Positions 8,436 through 18,178 of a stretch of DNA of 64,000 nt are shown one piece after another (the first letter of the stretch is position 1; every line of letters begins with the position of its first letter). This DNA is from Mastigocoleus testarum BC008. GTDB taxonomy: Bacteria; Cyanobacteriota; Cyanobacteriia; Cyanobacteriales; Nostocaceae. Made by a program: the position numbers and the translations under genes. The notes beneath the pieces were generated by a model. It saw nothing but the letters and a program-made list of their open reading frames with translations. It was not told the origin of the DNA and did no database searches. The stretch covers positions 1 to 64,000 of the forward strand of contig NZ_LMTZ01000077.1 of the NCBI RefSeq assembly GCF_001456025.1, in the 5' to 3' direction.

Positions 8436-11400
8436 TCACTCCTTTCGCACCACACTTGGTTTGTCTTGTTGCTGTTTAAGGTTATTTATCTGGTTAATTT
8501 GAGAATCTTGAGAAGTCTGAAAATTATTGTTTGACTGTTGTTCAACATGTTGTTCAACATATTTTCTCGGTTTATTGTCTTTGTTAGATTGATTGTCAAC
8601 AGTTAGCAAATAATTAACAGGATTAGAACTAGATTGGGGTGGTTGTTTAACATTTAACGCTTGTTTTTGTTTTAAAGTGCGTATTAAACGTTCTTGGGAA
8701 GTTTTTTCCTCCGAGTTAGGTTTTTTTCGTACCAACGATTCACTTTCAGACTCCTGTTGCTGTTTGGGTACGGGCTTTTGTAGTCCAAAACCATTTAACA
8801 GTTCGTTCAGCTTCAAACTGACATTCAGATACACACCACCCCGAGAACGATAACCAGAAAAATCCCGATCGTCGACACTACCAAAGCTGTATCCTACACC
8901 AAGTCGTAAATCGGGCGATAAATAATATCCACCTTCCAATGCCCAACCAAATTCATCAAAATTTGGATTATTGTTGGAATTTTGACCAATCCAGCGTCCT
9001 TCTAGAGCTAAATCTGTACGATAGCCAGTACGGTAAGTTGCTCGCATTTGCGCCAAGTTAACATTACCGTTAAATCTATCGCCGTCAAAATAAGTGACAC
9101 CATTACGGAATGCATATTTACCATATAATTCCCAGCGCCAATTTGGGGCGTAGATACCTTCCGCAGACAAGGTATGACCTGTAGCCGTAGAACCAGTAAT
9201 TTGGTTTTCTATTGTCGAGTCAAAGTTTTGTCGCCACTCATATTTGAGCAAAGCATTGAATTTATCGTTGTTAGGGTCGCGATATGCCAAACCAACTTTT
9301 AGATTAGCGGTGTCTCCTAACTCTTGGAATCTTGTTCCACTGGCCCCAATATCGCTTACATTTGAAGGTAAGAACACATTTGCCTCACCTGCTTGCTGAT
9401 AACGAACAAGTGCTGTGAGGGCTGGGGATATTTTACCGGCAGCCGCTGCAGAAATTACTGTATTATTACCTTCGGCACCGTCGCGATATTCCATCCTGGC
9501 ACTAGCTTTTAAGTCAGGATTATCCGTGTATTCCAGACCCACGCTATAAACTGAACCAGAAAATAGCCCTAAAGAGGATGCAGTTTGTCCAACTGCGTAA
9601 TACTGGGGAAATGTATTACCTGAACCTGTAGCGTTAAACACGTTTTTGAATACGTATTCATAACCGACATTCATGCGTAATCCTGGTGCTACAGCCCAAC
9701 CATGACCTAAGCCGACGGCTCCTTGACCTTGCAAACCATTAAAGCCTGAAAGTACGGAATAACGACCTGTCAGGGCTGTATTTTCCGAAAATTTATGATC
9801 TAAAAGCGTGTCAAAAGTTGTAATAGAATTACCTTTGAGCAGCTCGCTACGGTCGTAGAATTGATGTGCTAGTCGAAACGTCACACCCGGATAGGCTTTC
9901 CAGTCCATTGCCAAGGTGGTACGGTTTGGATAAAGGGGATCGCTATCGCCCAAATTTAATTCATTTTGCGCCTGAAAAGTTAAAGATTGGGTTAAGGGTA
10001 ACTTGAGACCGGAGACTAATTGGTTTGCATCTCCATCAAAGCGATCGCTAACTCTATCTTCTCTCGAGCGATTAACATATTCCAGGTTTAAATCTGCATT
10101 GCCAAACTTTTGCAGTATTCCCGCCCGGAAAGTTCTCAATTCATTATTGACTCTTTCACCCGGACGTGCTTGTGGTTGTGGGTCAAATAGATCGAAGAAA
10201 TTAATTAAATTACTGGCTGCGACACCATAGTTTTCTTCAATATCGTAGGATGTCCGCAAGCTGGTTGTGTTAGTAATTTTGCTCAGCAAAGATGCCCCAT
10301 AACGAGTTTGTCCGGGGAAAAAGCTAAACGTGGCATTATTAACAAAATTTGGTTCTACTGCTCGGTAATAAGCTGTACCTTCAAAATTGCGACTAATTTT
10401 ACCAAAAGCTTCTATGCGATAAGCATTACCGCTAACATCTCCACCGTTGAGTAAATCACTGTTAGAACGAGCATACTCACCAATGATTTTACCTTTATCT
10501 CCCAAAGATACTTGGAAGTCTGCACCAAATAGCTCAAAATCTCGATCGCCTTGGTCTTCTAACAAATAACTCCCCGCAACGAAGGATTTTTTTTCGGCTT
10601 CCTGGGAGAAGTTATATTGCAAGCGTCCGCCAAATAAGTCAGAATCATCACCACCATCATTTTGGTAGGTAACTACTACTTTTCTAACTAAAGTGGTGCC
10701 AAAACCAGGATTGAGTTCCGTTGCCAAAATTGGACGCCGAAACAGTAAGGTACCCCGGTCATAATCTATGTCATAATCCTGACCGCGAAATAGTTGTTTG
10801 CGTTCAACTACTGTTCCTGGACGGTTAATTTCTTCAGATTCTAAATAAACGGTTTCACTACCAGGAACTAATAAGCGTCGAGACAGGAAATAGTTACCGC
10901 TGGTACCGTTGGGAATAAAGGTGTCCCTTTGGAAACCCTCAATGTTATTTGCATACAAGCCTGTAAATTGCAAATTCCCAAAATTATAGTTGGCTTTGAA
11001 ACCATGTAATTGTCGCGACGTCGCTGTATACAACTGGGAAGACCGAGTAAACTCTTTGGTGTTGTAATCCCCCCACATGAAGTAATCTGGCTCTGCTCCT
11101 GGAATAGAAGGAGTACGTTCCAAACGAGCATAAAAACTATCTATAGAAGGAGCAGTGGAAGTAAAGGAAGAACTATCGCCGTAGACGGGATATTTCTGTT
11201 CGCAAAATTGAACCCCGCCAAATAAACGATTTCGACCTTCACAGTCTTCATTCAAAGGACGATCGCTATTAAAAGCTCCTGTAAACAACCATTCTCCAAT
11301 GGAACCAGTAGCAAAAACAGCCGCATCAACATCAAATTCAGTACCACTGTCTCCCGGTCTGAGAAATTCACTCCGGCTTCCCCAATAGTCAGTACCTTTA

Positions 11401-12398
11401 GCACCAAGGCGAAGATTAACAACTCCTGTAACCAAAGAAGGTCGCAAATAAGTGGTAAATTCTACCTGCGTGTAGGCTTGAATTGGTTCATCTTGAAATC
11501 TATTCCAGGCTGTAGAGTCAGTTTGCTGGGGAAATGATGGGTTTCCCAACAGACCTGTTTCTCGACGTAAATTGGGGGATGGCTTTCTAATTTTCACAAC
11601 AGCAGCCCGAATGCGAACTTGTTGCGCCTTAATCCCAGATTTCAGAGTGGCTATAAATTCTCCACCCCTAGCTATAACCTGAAATCCTGGTTGGTCTTTA
11701 TTTTGGTCTGCACCAATAAATTTCCCCGCAGAACTAGTCAAAGTTACCATCACATCATCATTGATGGGTTGATTGTTCGCGTCGGTAATTTCCCCTCGAA
11801 TTTTAATTGTGGAACGCCCGTCAGCTTGTATTCGCGGTTCCCCTATGGGTGCAATCTCAATTTTTGGTACTTCTTGACGAATTTGTTTTAAATTATCGAT
11901 TTTGTCAGTACCAGTTTGTGCAGTTTCTGGTTGGGAAGATATTTGAAACTGTTTTTGATTTTTATAATATTTTTTTCCTTTTTTGAGTCGTTCGCGTAAC
12001 TCACTTGTGCTACGAGCAAACTTTGTACTTGCAGGATTTGTACTTGCAGGATTTGTATTTGCAGGGTTTGTATTTGCAGGGTTTGCCTTTTCTTGGAGAG
12101 ATTCTTCCAATGAAGGAGTGTTCTGGCTTTCCTGAGGGTGGAAATCAAGTAACTTATTTGAAGCAGATACAGTTGACCGATCGCCAATACCACTTCCTTT
12201 ATTTAAGTTTACTTTTTGATTTTTATCAGATTCTTGAGCAAAAGTTTTGCTTGAATAAGCAGCTTCAACCCCCAAAAATGCCGGTACAACAGTTGCAAAA
12301 ACCGCAGATAACATACTTGCGCGATTGCGACTGATGAGGATAAGTCGCAAAATACTAACATTTTTGGCAATGAATACTCCTAGTTTTTGACGTTTCAT
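8436..12398 (-). CDS. Giant outer-membrane beta-barrel with Big-1-like domain
   Basis: 1320 residues. After an N-terminal signal (about 20-50) comes a linker with five-residue repeats (NTNPA/STNPA, about 104-122). An invasin Big-1-like domain follows at about 185-275 (IQADGRSTIKIRGEITDANN). Then about 850 residues of alternating hydrophobic/polar strands rich in Gly and aromatic residues form the probable outer-membrane barrel, ending near GGVYLNVSLKLNELL. Residues about 505-555 contain LVPGSETVYLESEEI and GQDYDIDYDRGTLLFRRP, a pattern I associate with very large barrels such as SprA; this link is inference. The last 120 residues are Gln/Asn/Ser-rich and lie beyond the barrel. The start overlaps the stop of the upstream gene (ATGA), with GGAGG just upstream. 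No TonB plug domain is apparent. Possible roles are adhesin display or export. Confidence 0.85.
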   Translation of the reverse strand: MKRQKLGVFIAKNVSILRLILISRNRASMLSAVFATVVPAFLGVEAAYSSKTFAQESDKNQKVNLNKGSGIGDRSTVSASNKLLDFHPQESQNTPSLEESLQEKANPANTNPANTNPASTNPASTKFARSTSELRERLKKGKKYYKNQKQFQISSQPETAQTGTDKIDNLKQIRQEVPKIEIAPIGEPRIQADGRSTIKIRGEITDANNQPINDDVMVTLTSSAGKFIGADQNKDQPGFQVIARGGEFIATLKSGIKAQQVRIRAAVVKIRKPSPNLRRETGLLGNPSFPQQTDSTAWNRFQDEPIQAYTQVEFTTYLRPSLVTGVVNLRLGAKGTDYWGSRSEFLRPGDSGTEFDVDAAVFATGSIGEWLFTGAFNSDRPLNEDCEGRNRLFGGVQFCEQKYPVYGDSSSFTSTAPSIDSFYARLERTPSIPGAEPDYFMWGDYNTKEFTRSSQLYTATSRQLHGFKANYNFGNLQFTGLYANNIEGFQRDTFIPNGTSGNYFLSRRLLVPGSETVYLESEEINRPGTVVERKQLFRGQDYDIDYDRGTLLFRRPILATELNPGFGTTLVRKVVVTYQNDGGDDSDLFGGRLQYNFSQEAEKKSFVAGSYLLEDQGDRDFELFGADFQVSLGDKGKIIGEYARSNSDLLNGGDVSGNAYRIEAFGKISRNFEGTAYYRAVEPNFVNNATFSFFPGQTRYGASLLSKITNTTSLRTSYDIEENYGVAASNLINFFDLFDPQPQARPGERVNNELRTFRAGILQKFGNADLNLEYVNRSREDRVSDRFDGDANQLVSGLKLPLTQSLTFQAQNELNLGDSDPLYPNRTTLAMDWKAYPGVTFRLAHQFYDRSELLKGNSITTFDTLLDHKFSENTALTGRYSVLSGFNGLQGQGAVGLGHGWAVAPGLRMNVGYEYVFKNVFNATGSGNTFPQYYAVGQTASSLGLFSGSVYSVGLEYTDNPDLKASARMEYRDGAEGNNTVISAAAAGKISPALTALVRYQQAGEANVFLPSNVSDIGASGTRFQELGDTANLKVGLAYRDPNNDKFNALLKYEWRQNFDSTIENQITGSTATGHTLSAEGIYAPNWRWELYGKYAFRNGVTYFDGDRFNGNVNLAQMRATYRTGYRTDLALEGRWIGQNSNNNPNFDEFGWALEGGYYLSPDLRLGVGYSFGSVDDRDFSGYRSRGGVYLNVSLKLNELLNGFGLQKPVPKQQQESESESLVRKKPNSEEKTSQERLIRTLKQKQALNVKQPPQSSSNPVNYLLTVDNQSNKDNKPRKYVEQHVEQQSNNNFQTSQDSQINQINNLKQQQDKPSVVRKE

Positions 12399-13321
12399 CG
12401 CTTTTCCTCCGAAAAAGCCGGTGTTACCGCAAAATTAACCCGCACCATGCTGTTAGGTGCTATTTTCACTAACCGTGATTGGCTGTTCCTTTCGATGAAA
12501 TATTTATTGGGAGCAAGGGCATAGCCGGGTAAACTACTTAGATCGAGGGCAGCTGTTCGAGAACCAGATACAACACCAGGCAAAGAGTACAAACCTTTGG
12601 CATCAGTGACAATCCGATTGCCATCATCCATAAAAATTACCGCATTCGGTACTCCCGGTTCATTTGGTTGTTGTTCGCCATCAAAGTTTTTATCAACGAA
12701 TACCCTACCAATTAGGGTGCCACAATCTGATAGAATACCACCCCTAATGCGGACGCGAAAACTGCTAGGTGGACTATTATTGACCTGTGCAACGTTTATA
12801 CCATCTCCCCTAATAGCGTCTGGAGTAACTTCCAGAGCATAAAATACATTCAAAATTTCATTTGGCTGCAACACTTCATTTGTTGCAATAGAAATAGTGC
12901 GACTGGAGGTCTGATTGGCGGTTAAATTAACTGTTCTATCTCCTGTTCCCCCTTGTATAGTTCCTTTAAGAGATTTAGAAATAAACCGCAAGCCCACAGG
13001 TAAGCGATCGCTGATGGTTAAAGACTCTGTTGCTGCATTTCCAGTATTCTCAATTGCGAGCCGGTAGATTACAGTATCCCCAGGTTCAGCCGCAGCTCGA
13101 TCCCCAGTTTTAATAATCCTTAAGTTTGCTTGAGAAGCTGTGAGAGTTACAGTATTCGACTCTACTTGTTCGTCAGGTTGATTGTCGGTTCTGGCAGTAG
13201 CTGTATTATTTATCGTTCCATTTTGGGCTATACTTACTCCACTACCGTAAGTATAAATACCGAAAAATAAAAAAGTTAAAAAGAGGCCGTTATGCCTCAA
13301 CCAGGAGCTGATCTGTTTCAT
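12395..13321 (-). CDS. Secreted DUF11 plus SdrD B-like protein
   Basis: 308 residues, first gene of the envelope operon. A signal peptide (FLTFLFFGIYTYGSGVSIAQ) is followed by an N-terminal strand-rich region, a DUF11 domain (about 65-165: LRIIKTGDRAAAEPGDTV, NTGNAATESLTISDRLP), and an SdrD B-like domain (about 200-300: GRVFVDKNFDGEQQPNEPG, GLYSLPGV). DUF11 domains are immunoglobulin-like modules found in secreted bacterial surface proteins. Its final codons hold the ribosome-binding site of the 1320-residue barrel gene, and the two overlap by 4 bp, so they are almost certainly co-transcribed. It is a candidate substrate or accessory of the barrel. Confidence 0.88.
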   Translation of the reverse strand: MKQISSWLRHNGLFLTFLFFGIYTYGSGVSIAQNGTINNTATARTDNQPDEQVESNTVTLTASQANLRIIKTGDRAAAEPGDTVIYRLAIENTGNAATESLTISDRLPVGLRFISKSLKGTIQGGTGDRTVNLTANQTSSRTISIATNEVLQPNEILNVFYALEVTPDAIRGDGINVAQVNNSPPSSFRVRIRGGILSDCGTLIGRVFVDKNFDGEQQPNEPGVPNAVIFMDDGNRIVTDAKGLYSLPGVVSGSRTAALDLSSLPGYALAPNKYFIERNSQSRLVKIAPNSMVRVNFAVTPAFSEEKR

Positions 13322-13391
13322 GGGAAGGCATCAATGGTGTATGTATATTTCCCAAATTTTTTAGGGTTTTATATTTACAAAAGACTGTACT

Positions 13392-13415
13392 TTAGCGTAT
13401 TTTTTTATACGTTAA
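13392..13415. promoter_or_regulatory. Inverted repeat upstream of the envelope operon
   Basis: TTAGCGTAT (13392-13400) and ATACGTTAA (13407-13415) form a 9-bp arm pair with one mismatch around six T residues, about 70-95 bp upstream of the first operon gene. It could be an operator or a weak terminator for transcription entering from the far side. Confidence 0.35.
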
Positions 13416-15138
13416 AGATGTGAGGATGCTTCCAGTTACATTATGGAGAAACTATCAGAAACTCATCCATTTTTAGCTGATTCGCAAACACTTTTACAAA
13501 CTCTTCAATCTTACTTTAAGAATATTTCTTTCCCGAGATAGATATATACTTACTAATGCTTCAGAAGGGTAAAGATGTGATTTTTTTATTGTCATGGCAA
13601 ATACAACCCAACTCCTCAAATATATGTGTATTTCAACACCAAAATTCAATCTTTAAGTAAAAAAAGCTCTGAACTCAGAATCACTTTGTCAGATCGCTAA
13701 AATCGATACTAGCTTGACATTAGTAGCTTTCAAAAGAAATGAAAGCCTGAAATCATGGCTAAAACCAAATTACAACTTGCAATCCATTAGGACATCAGCA
13801 AGTTAAGGTTGATTCCTTATATTTCATTCTAGGTTTTACATTATCTTCACATAAATAGAGTTTTTTATTACTCCTTTACAAAATCTTTGTTTTTGTTCTA
13901 AGAGCATATTATCTAATATCCAATATCCTCAACAATAATATTGTTGATTTTTTTTGATGCTGGATGCCACCTTGTAATTAAACTTTGAAATATAAATGTA
14001 TATTTCAGATTCAAAATAATTCAAAATGATAGGAAGCAAAAAGATATTATTTGATATTGACATGTTCCACAAAATCAGTATTTTACCCACGAGCAAAATT
14101 GAAAATAATTAAAACAAGTTAAACGCACAGATGTAGACAAATAAATGAATCATTTGTCATCCATGATAATTTTTGACAGCAAAACTTTAATTTGCGTTGA
14201 CTTTCTCCACACCGAGATGTAATGGAACCACACCATGAAAGCAATGCTTAGCAGGTATGCTTTTTGGAGTATCGCAATTTTCGTCTTACTTCTAACTGAA
14301 CTCTTGGAAGGCGAACAAAATAATAAGGTCATTGTGCCTGGGTTATTCCGAGGAGTATCCCCAGTTTTGCCTGCTCAAGTAATTATATTGAACTCAAGCA
14401 CTCTGATAAGTGGAAGTATGCACCAGGTTGCTTGCCGAATCTTAAACTTTTGAAGGTCACACTTAAGTAATATTACCTGTGGATTATACACAATTAATCA
14501 CTATTCACAAAACTTTCTCAGTAATTTTTCTTGTTTTATAAACTGTATTATATTTATCCAAGGCTTGACTGTTAAATAAATCATAACGGAAAAATATAAA
14601 AAAATACACTTTTTTTGCTGATAAATTTACGGCTGTCAATTAAACTATCTTATTTGACTAAATCTCCTATTTTTATCATGTTTGCAGTTGTTGCAGTTAT
14701 ACTACAAAGTTATATAAAATACACTATTTTCTCTAGTCTATTTTTTCATTTCTAAATTTTAGTCTTTGAAATCGTATAATTTTAAATTTCAAAAAAATAT
14801 AAAATTATGATTGAAATTCGAAATTAGAGAAAATGGATTTATACGCAAAAATTTGTCATTATGTATTTGTGCATACATGCAGCTGTTAGTATTACGAGTT
14901 AACGAGAACTATTTTTCTATACATTTCTCATATAGTATTAGGCGCAAGTGAAAGTTTTTTAAATTCATCAATCTTCTAACCCAATTACGCAGTGTTATAT
15001 ATTTAAATCAAGCGGGCGTAGATAACCAAGAATAATCACTCTATGGTGAATTATGAGATACGATGACGCCTTCATAATTTCGGTTCGGGTTTGGGAAAGC
15101 GTCCTCAAGGAGTTCTGTTATCAAGAAGGAAAAAGGAC
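13416..15138. other. Long AT-rich region with no convincing gene
   Basis: About 1.7 kb of low-GC DNA. Both strands are broken by frequent stops; the only notable frame is 14235-14453 on the plus strand, listed separately. No tRNA-like or long hairpin structure was recognised. Confidence 0.5.
14235..14453 (+). CDS. Possible 72-aa exported peptide (doubtful)
   Basis: The frame begins ATG at 14235 and would encode a short hydrophobic N-terminus (MLSRYAFWSIAIFVLLLTEL) followed by 50 ordinary residues. GC content is somewhat higher than in the surrounding DNA, and the start of the peptide looks like a signal sequence. No ribosome-binding site is evident, a comparable frame exists on the other strand, and I recognise no relatives. 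It may be chance. Confidence 0.22.
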   Translation: MKAMLSRYAFWSIAIFVLLLTELLEGEQNNKVIVPGLFRGVSPVLPAQVIILNSSTLISGSMHQVACRILNF

Positions 15139-15504
15139 TTAGTGCTTCAGAGTATTGGAGAGATTGATTATAAAAGATTTGAACTGCACCTCATCCGGTG
15201 AAGCCATCCCGTAGGGTAAGGTGCTTGCACTATATCCCACCACTGAAGCGCGTGGGTTTTGTGCTCCGATACTATAAATTTGAAGAGTTTTGTAATTGTG
15301 TAGATGCTGTAATGGTAAAAATGTCCTAACCTTTATAGGCAATAATCCATCTCCATAAATTAATTTAGGGTTTTGAGCGCAATTCCGATCAAACCCAGGA
15401 TAAAGACAATTCTGCAAACAAGATAATACCTCCGCGCAACTATGTGGTGGAGGTTTCTTAAAATGAGATTCTAGATTAATCAGACAAGAAAAAATGTCAG
15501 ACAA
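15139..15504 (-). other. Open region of uncertain nature, possible element remnant
   Basis: A 121-codon frame exists on the minus strand, but the product looks unnatural: no domain, irregular Cys and Pro content. The DNA includes GC-rich patches unlike its AT-rich surroundings. It also contains the 14-mer AATGTCCTAACCTT (near 15315), which recurs near 16797. The simplest reading is a decayed mobile or repeat element rather than a gene. Confidence 0.25.
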
Positions 15505-15516
15505 TATAAAGAATAT

Positions 15517-16179
15517 TTAGTATATATCCTCATATTCTGTAGCTTCAGCCCTTCTGTGTTCTGGGCGTGGTGGCAAAAATTCCGCACGTCTCACAGGAGT
15601 TAATGTTGGATTAGGAGAATTATAAGGATGAATTACCTGTACAGCACGAGTAGAACGTGGTTTTTGGGAAAACAAAGCAGAAACTCCCGCTACCACAACT
15701 CCACCACCGACAGTAAGAGCCATTCCACCAACTGCTCCCCACAAAATACCTGAAGACCACCACTGATTTTCAACAGCAAGAGGTGAAGCGACTTGTTGTG
15801 GAGTATGCTGAATAGTTTGAGGATTTAGAACCTGTAACTGTGCTTGATATTGTTGACTAATTTGAGTTTGCAACTGCTCGTTACGATTTCTCAGTCGATC
15901 ATTTTCCCGTTGCATGTTTTCCATTTGCAACTTCACGCGATCCACATCAGAGCGTAGTTGCTCGTTGACTAGGCTCCCAGGAGAAGATGAAGGATTTTGC
16001 GGTACATAAGAATATTGATTCGCAGGTGGAATTGCAGGTGGAGCAACTACAGGTTGCTGTGGTTGCTGGGAAGATATGGAAAAATTCTGTGCTGCATTCC
16101 CACCAGCTCCTTTTAATAGCAAAAGTGCCGCTAAGCCTGCTACAGCGACACCACCGATAAATGCCATACTTTCACTCAT
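15517..16179 (-). CDS. Unknown membrane protein with coiled coil
   Basis: 220 residues, not a family I recognise. An N-terminal hydrophobic segment (FIGGVAVAGLAALLLLKG) is followed by a Gln/Pro-rich stretch, a coiled coil at about 75-115 (VKLQMENMQRENDRLRNRNE), a second Gly-rich hydrophobic segment at about 142-168, and a basic/Pro-rich tail ending EATEYEDIY. Two membrane spans with the coiled coil between them would place it on the periplasmic side if the N-terminus is cytoplasmic; this is inference. ATG at 16179 follows GGGGGCAAAGACG. It stands alone between long non-coding stretches. Confidence 0.75.
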   Translation of the reverse strand: MSESMAFIGGVAVAGLAALLLLKGAGGNAAQNFSISSQQPQQPVVAPPAIPPANQYSYVPQNPSSSPGSLVNEQLRSDVDRVKLQMENMQRENDRLRNRNEQLQTQISQQYQAQLQVLNPQTIQHTPQQVASPLAVENQWWSSGILWGAVGGMALTVGGGVVVAGVSALFSQKPRSTRAVQVIHPYNSPNPTLTPVRRAEFLPPRPEHRRAEATEYEDIY

Positions 16180-17105
16180 CGTCTTTGCCCCCTAACCACG
16201 AAACCAATATTTACTGATAAACAATTACACTCTCTCACATTCATAAATTTACTACCCTAGAAGACTTTTCATAAAATTTATACTTTAACAAATTGTACCT
16301 TAACGGTAATAATAAATAGTTTTTTCACCGTCTAATATGTGCCTTATATATTCAAGATCATATCCGTTAAATTGTCTACTCGAAGAGATGATAACAAACA
16401 TTAGAGTTATATATTTTTAATATTCTCTTCCAATTCCATCAAAATTAATAATTGAGTCATATTACAGATTGACAGACCGGACGTCCGGATTTTACAAGAA
16501 TTTACTTTAGCTCCAGATCTCCGATATACAGGCAAATCTTTACATTTATTTGAAATTTTATCTGAAAAATATTTAAAGTTAGTAAAAATATTATTACCTG
16601 CTGGGACTGGCTTGAAAAGCTAGGGGCGCAATCCTAAAGATTTTAAATTTCATTTATGAAACCACTAGACATCGTAGGTAGCGCAGCTAGAGGCTAGAAG
16701 CTAGAGACTAGAGGCTATCACTAACGTCACCTTGGGGATCCGCCGACGCCATAAACGCTCTAGCCATAACATGTCCGTAGTACAAACAGGATTACAAATG
16801 TCCTAACCTTATTGCGTAGTCCTACAGATTAACCGATGTAGATTTAATCAATTTTTGTGGGGGACAAGAATATCTACTCCACAGTAGTTAAATTTAAAAT
16901 TCCCCTTGATAATTCCGACTGCAGTTAACGATTTACTTTATTGTTCTGACTACGTCAACTTGATAACTACAGACGAATAATGACAGACAATTAAATTTCA
17001 AATGAATAATAAAAATTAATAGTAATTTTGAACTTCTAAGAAAAATATAAGCGCTTAACAGAGTTAGGAATAGATGAAAACACAAAATCTATTTACAAAA
17101 TATGT
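16180..17105. other. Non-coding region with repeat and element traces
   Basis: No start-to-stop gene is supported. Features seen: a perfect palindrome CCGGACGTCCGG (16478-16489); a 56-codon stop-free stretch without a start codon (16456-16623); degenerate CTAGAGG/CTAGAAG tandem units at about 16687-16715; and a block at about 16735-16820 containing the 14-mer shared with 15315. Confidence 0.4.
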
Positions 17106-17414
17106 TTAGTTATTCATTTTTTCCTGTTCTATCTCAGCTTGTATTTTTGCTAATTCTTCCTCAGAAAGTTCATCCAAACGTTTTTGAAAAAAAGCTTGTT
17201 CGTATTCTTCCCGTTGTTGATGGTAGGTCATTTTATTGCCCACTGCACGAAACAGATAGGTGAATAACCAGCCAAGCAAACCGCCAACTAGTAATACCTG
17301 GCTCCAAATACCAGCAGACTGGCTATCTAAACCAACTTGTTGCAGCACCAAATATATCAAACCACCTGCAACAAAAACACCTAAACCAATTCCAATCGCG
17401 TCAATGCGTCGCAT
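17106..17414 (-). CDS. DUF3007 family membrane protein
   Basis: 102 residues. It starts MRRIDAIGIGLGVFVAGGLI and has two membrane spans (about 5-24 and 35-55), then a charged helical tail (QREEYEQAFFQKRLDELSEE). This matches the small DUF3007 family of cyanobacteria and plastids, whose function is not established. It lies 25 bp downstream of ndhL on the same strand, and the two are probably one operon. The proximity to an NDH-1 subunit gene suggests, without proving, a thylakoid role. Confidence 0.85.
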   Translation of the reverse strand: MRRIDAIGIGLGVFVAGGLIYLVLQQVGLDSQSAGIWSQVLLVGGLLGWLFTYLFRAVGNKMTYHQQREEYEQAFFQKRLDELSEEELAKIQAEIEQEKMNN

Positions 17415-17439
17415 CCAATTTATGACCTACCAATTAGGA

Positions 17440-17652
17440 CTACACTACAATTTTGCGTCGCCGGGGTCGCAAGTTTACGATGGGCGAGAGCAACAATAAA
17501 CCAGGGAAGAAAAAGAAAACTAAAAAGTACATAAAAGCGCGCTCTAGTGAACTGGCAACATACCAGCGAAAATTGAGATATAGCAAAATAAAAACAGGCA
17601 TGACTAATAAGTAAGTTCCTGCCAAAGCCAGATATAGTAGCGCTACAAGCAT
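17440..17652 (-). CDS. ndhL: NAD(P)H-quinone oxidoreductase subunit L
   Basis: 70 residues, the usual size of cyanobacterial NdhL (IctA), a small oxygenic-photosynthesis-specific membrane subunit of NDH-1 needed for cyclic electron flow and inorganic-carbon uptake. Two spans are visible: [20 protein letters not shown] and, after the conserved [20 protein letters not shown], a second, ending [12 protein letters not shown]. The start at 17652 (MLVALLYL) was chosen by family length; the frame is open to 17730, but the extra 26 residues are not typical. AAAAGAG precedes the start closely. It is co-oriented with the DUF3007 gene. Confidence 0.92.
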   Translation of the reverse strand: MLVALLYLALAGTYLLVMPVFILLYLNFRWYVASSLERAFMYFLVFFFFPGLLLLSPIVNLRPRRRKIVV

Positions 17653-18178
17653 CTCTTTTACTTTGTACTCATTAAGGACATACAACATGTTCCGCTTGAA
17701 AAAGTCTAGCAATACTAGACCGAACTCCACGGAGTTTGTTTGGTTAATGGTAAGCCTTAGCCCTTAGTTCCTTTGCCTTAACGGTGTGGTTCCTCGAGCA
17801 ATAACGAAAATACTGCAAGCTGCAGCACAAGGCCTTATATTATCATAACGCTTGCTTTTAATTTATTTCACATTAACCTTCGTACTTTGTTTTTGTGTTT
17901 GGTTTTATTTACTTTCCTAAAATTCTTTAGTTTCAAGAAGTCATTATTTTGACGATAGTATAACTTAAAAGTCAATACTGGAGAGACTTGTAAGATTTTT
18001 GAACACTGTTGATTTATTACAGTAAACTGCAAATGTTCATACTTAATCCCAAGAGGTCGAAAAAAAAAATTCAAAATTTAATGGACAAAAAATACAATTC
18101 ATGCTGGAATATATGAGGAGGTTTTTTCGGGCCTAGCTTAGCAACAGGTCTAAAAAGTCTTCAGTTATGTTCAGTTTC
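17653..18178. other. Non-coding region between ndhL and tRNA-Leu
   Basis: Promoter space for the divergent ndhL operon and tRNA-Leu. A stop-free 68-codon minus-strand frame at 17868-18074 is Lys/Asn-rich and looks like chance in AT-rich DNA. No other element is recognised. Confidence 0.4.

Noticed and set aside
16456..16623. 56-codon stop-free stretch that reads like a protein fragment (TLAPDLRYTGKSLHLFEILS)
   Set aside because: No start codon and no recognised family; a stretch of this length is expected by chance in a few percent of frames. It could be a gene relic, but support is too weak to call.
17868..18074. 68-codon minus-strand frame before tRNA-Leu
   Set aside because: Lys/Asn-rich, no ribosome-binding site, typical of chance in AT-rich DNA.
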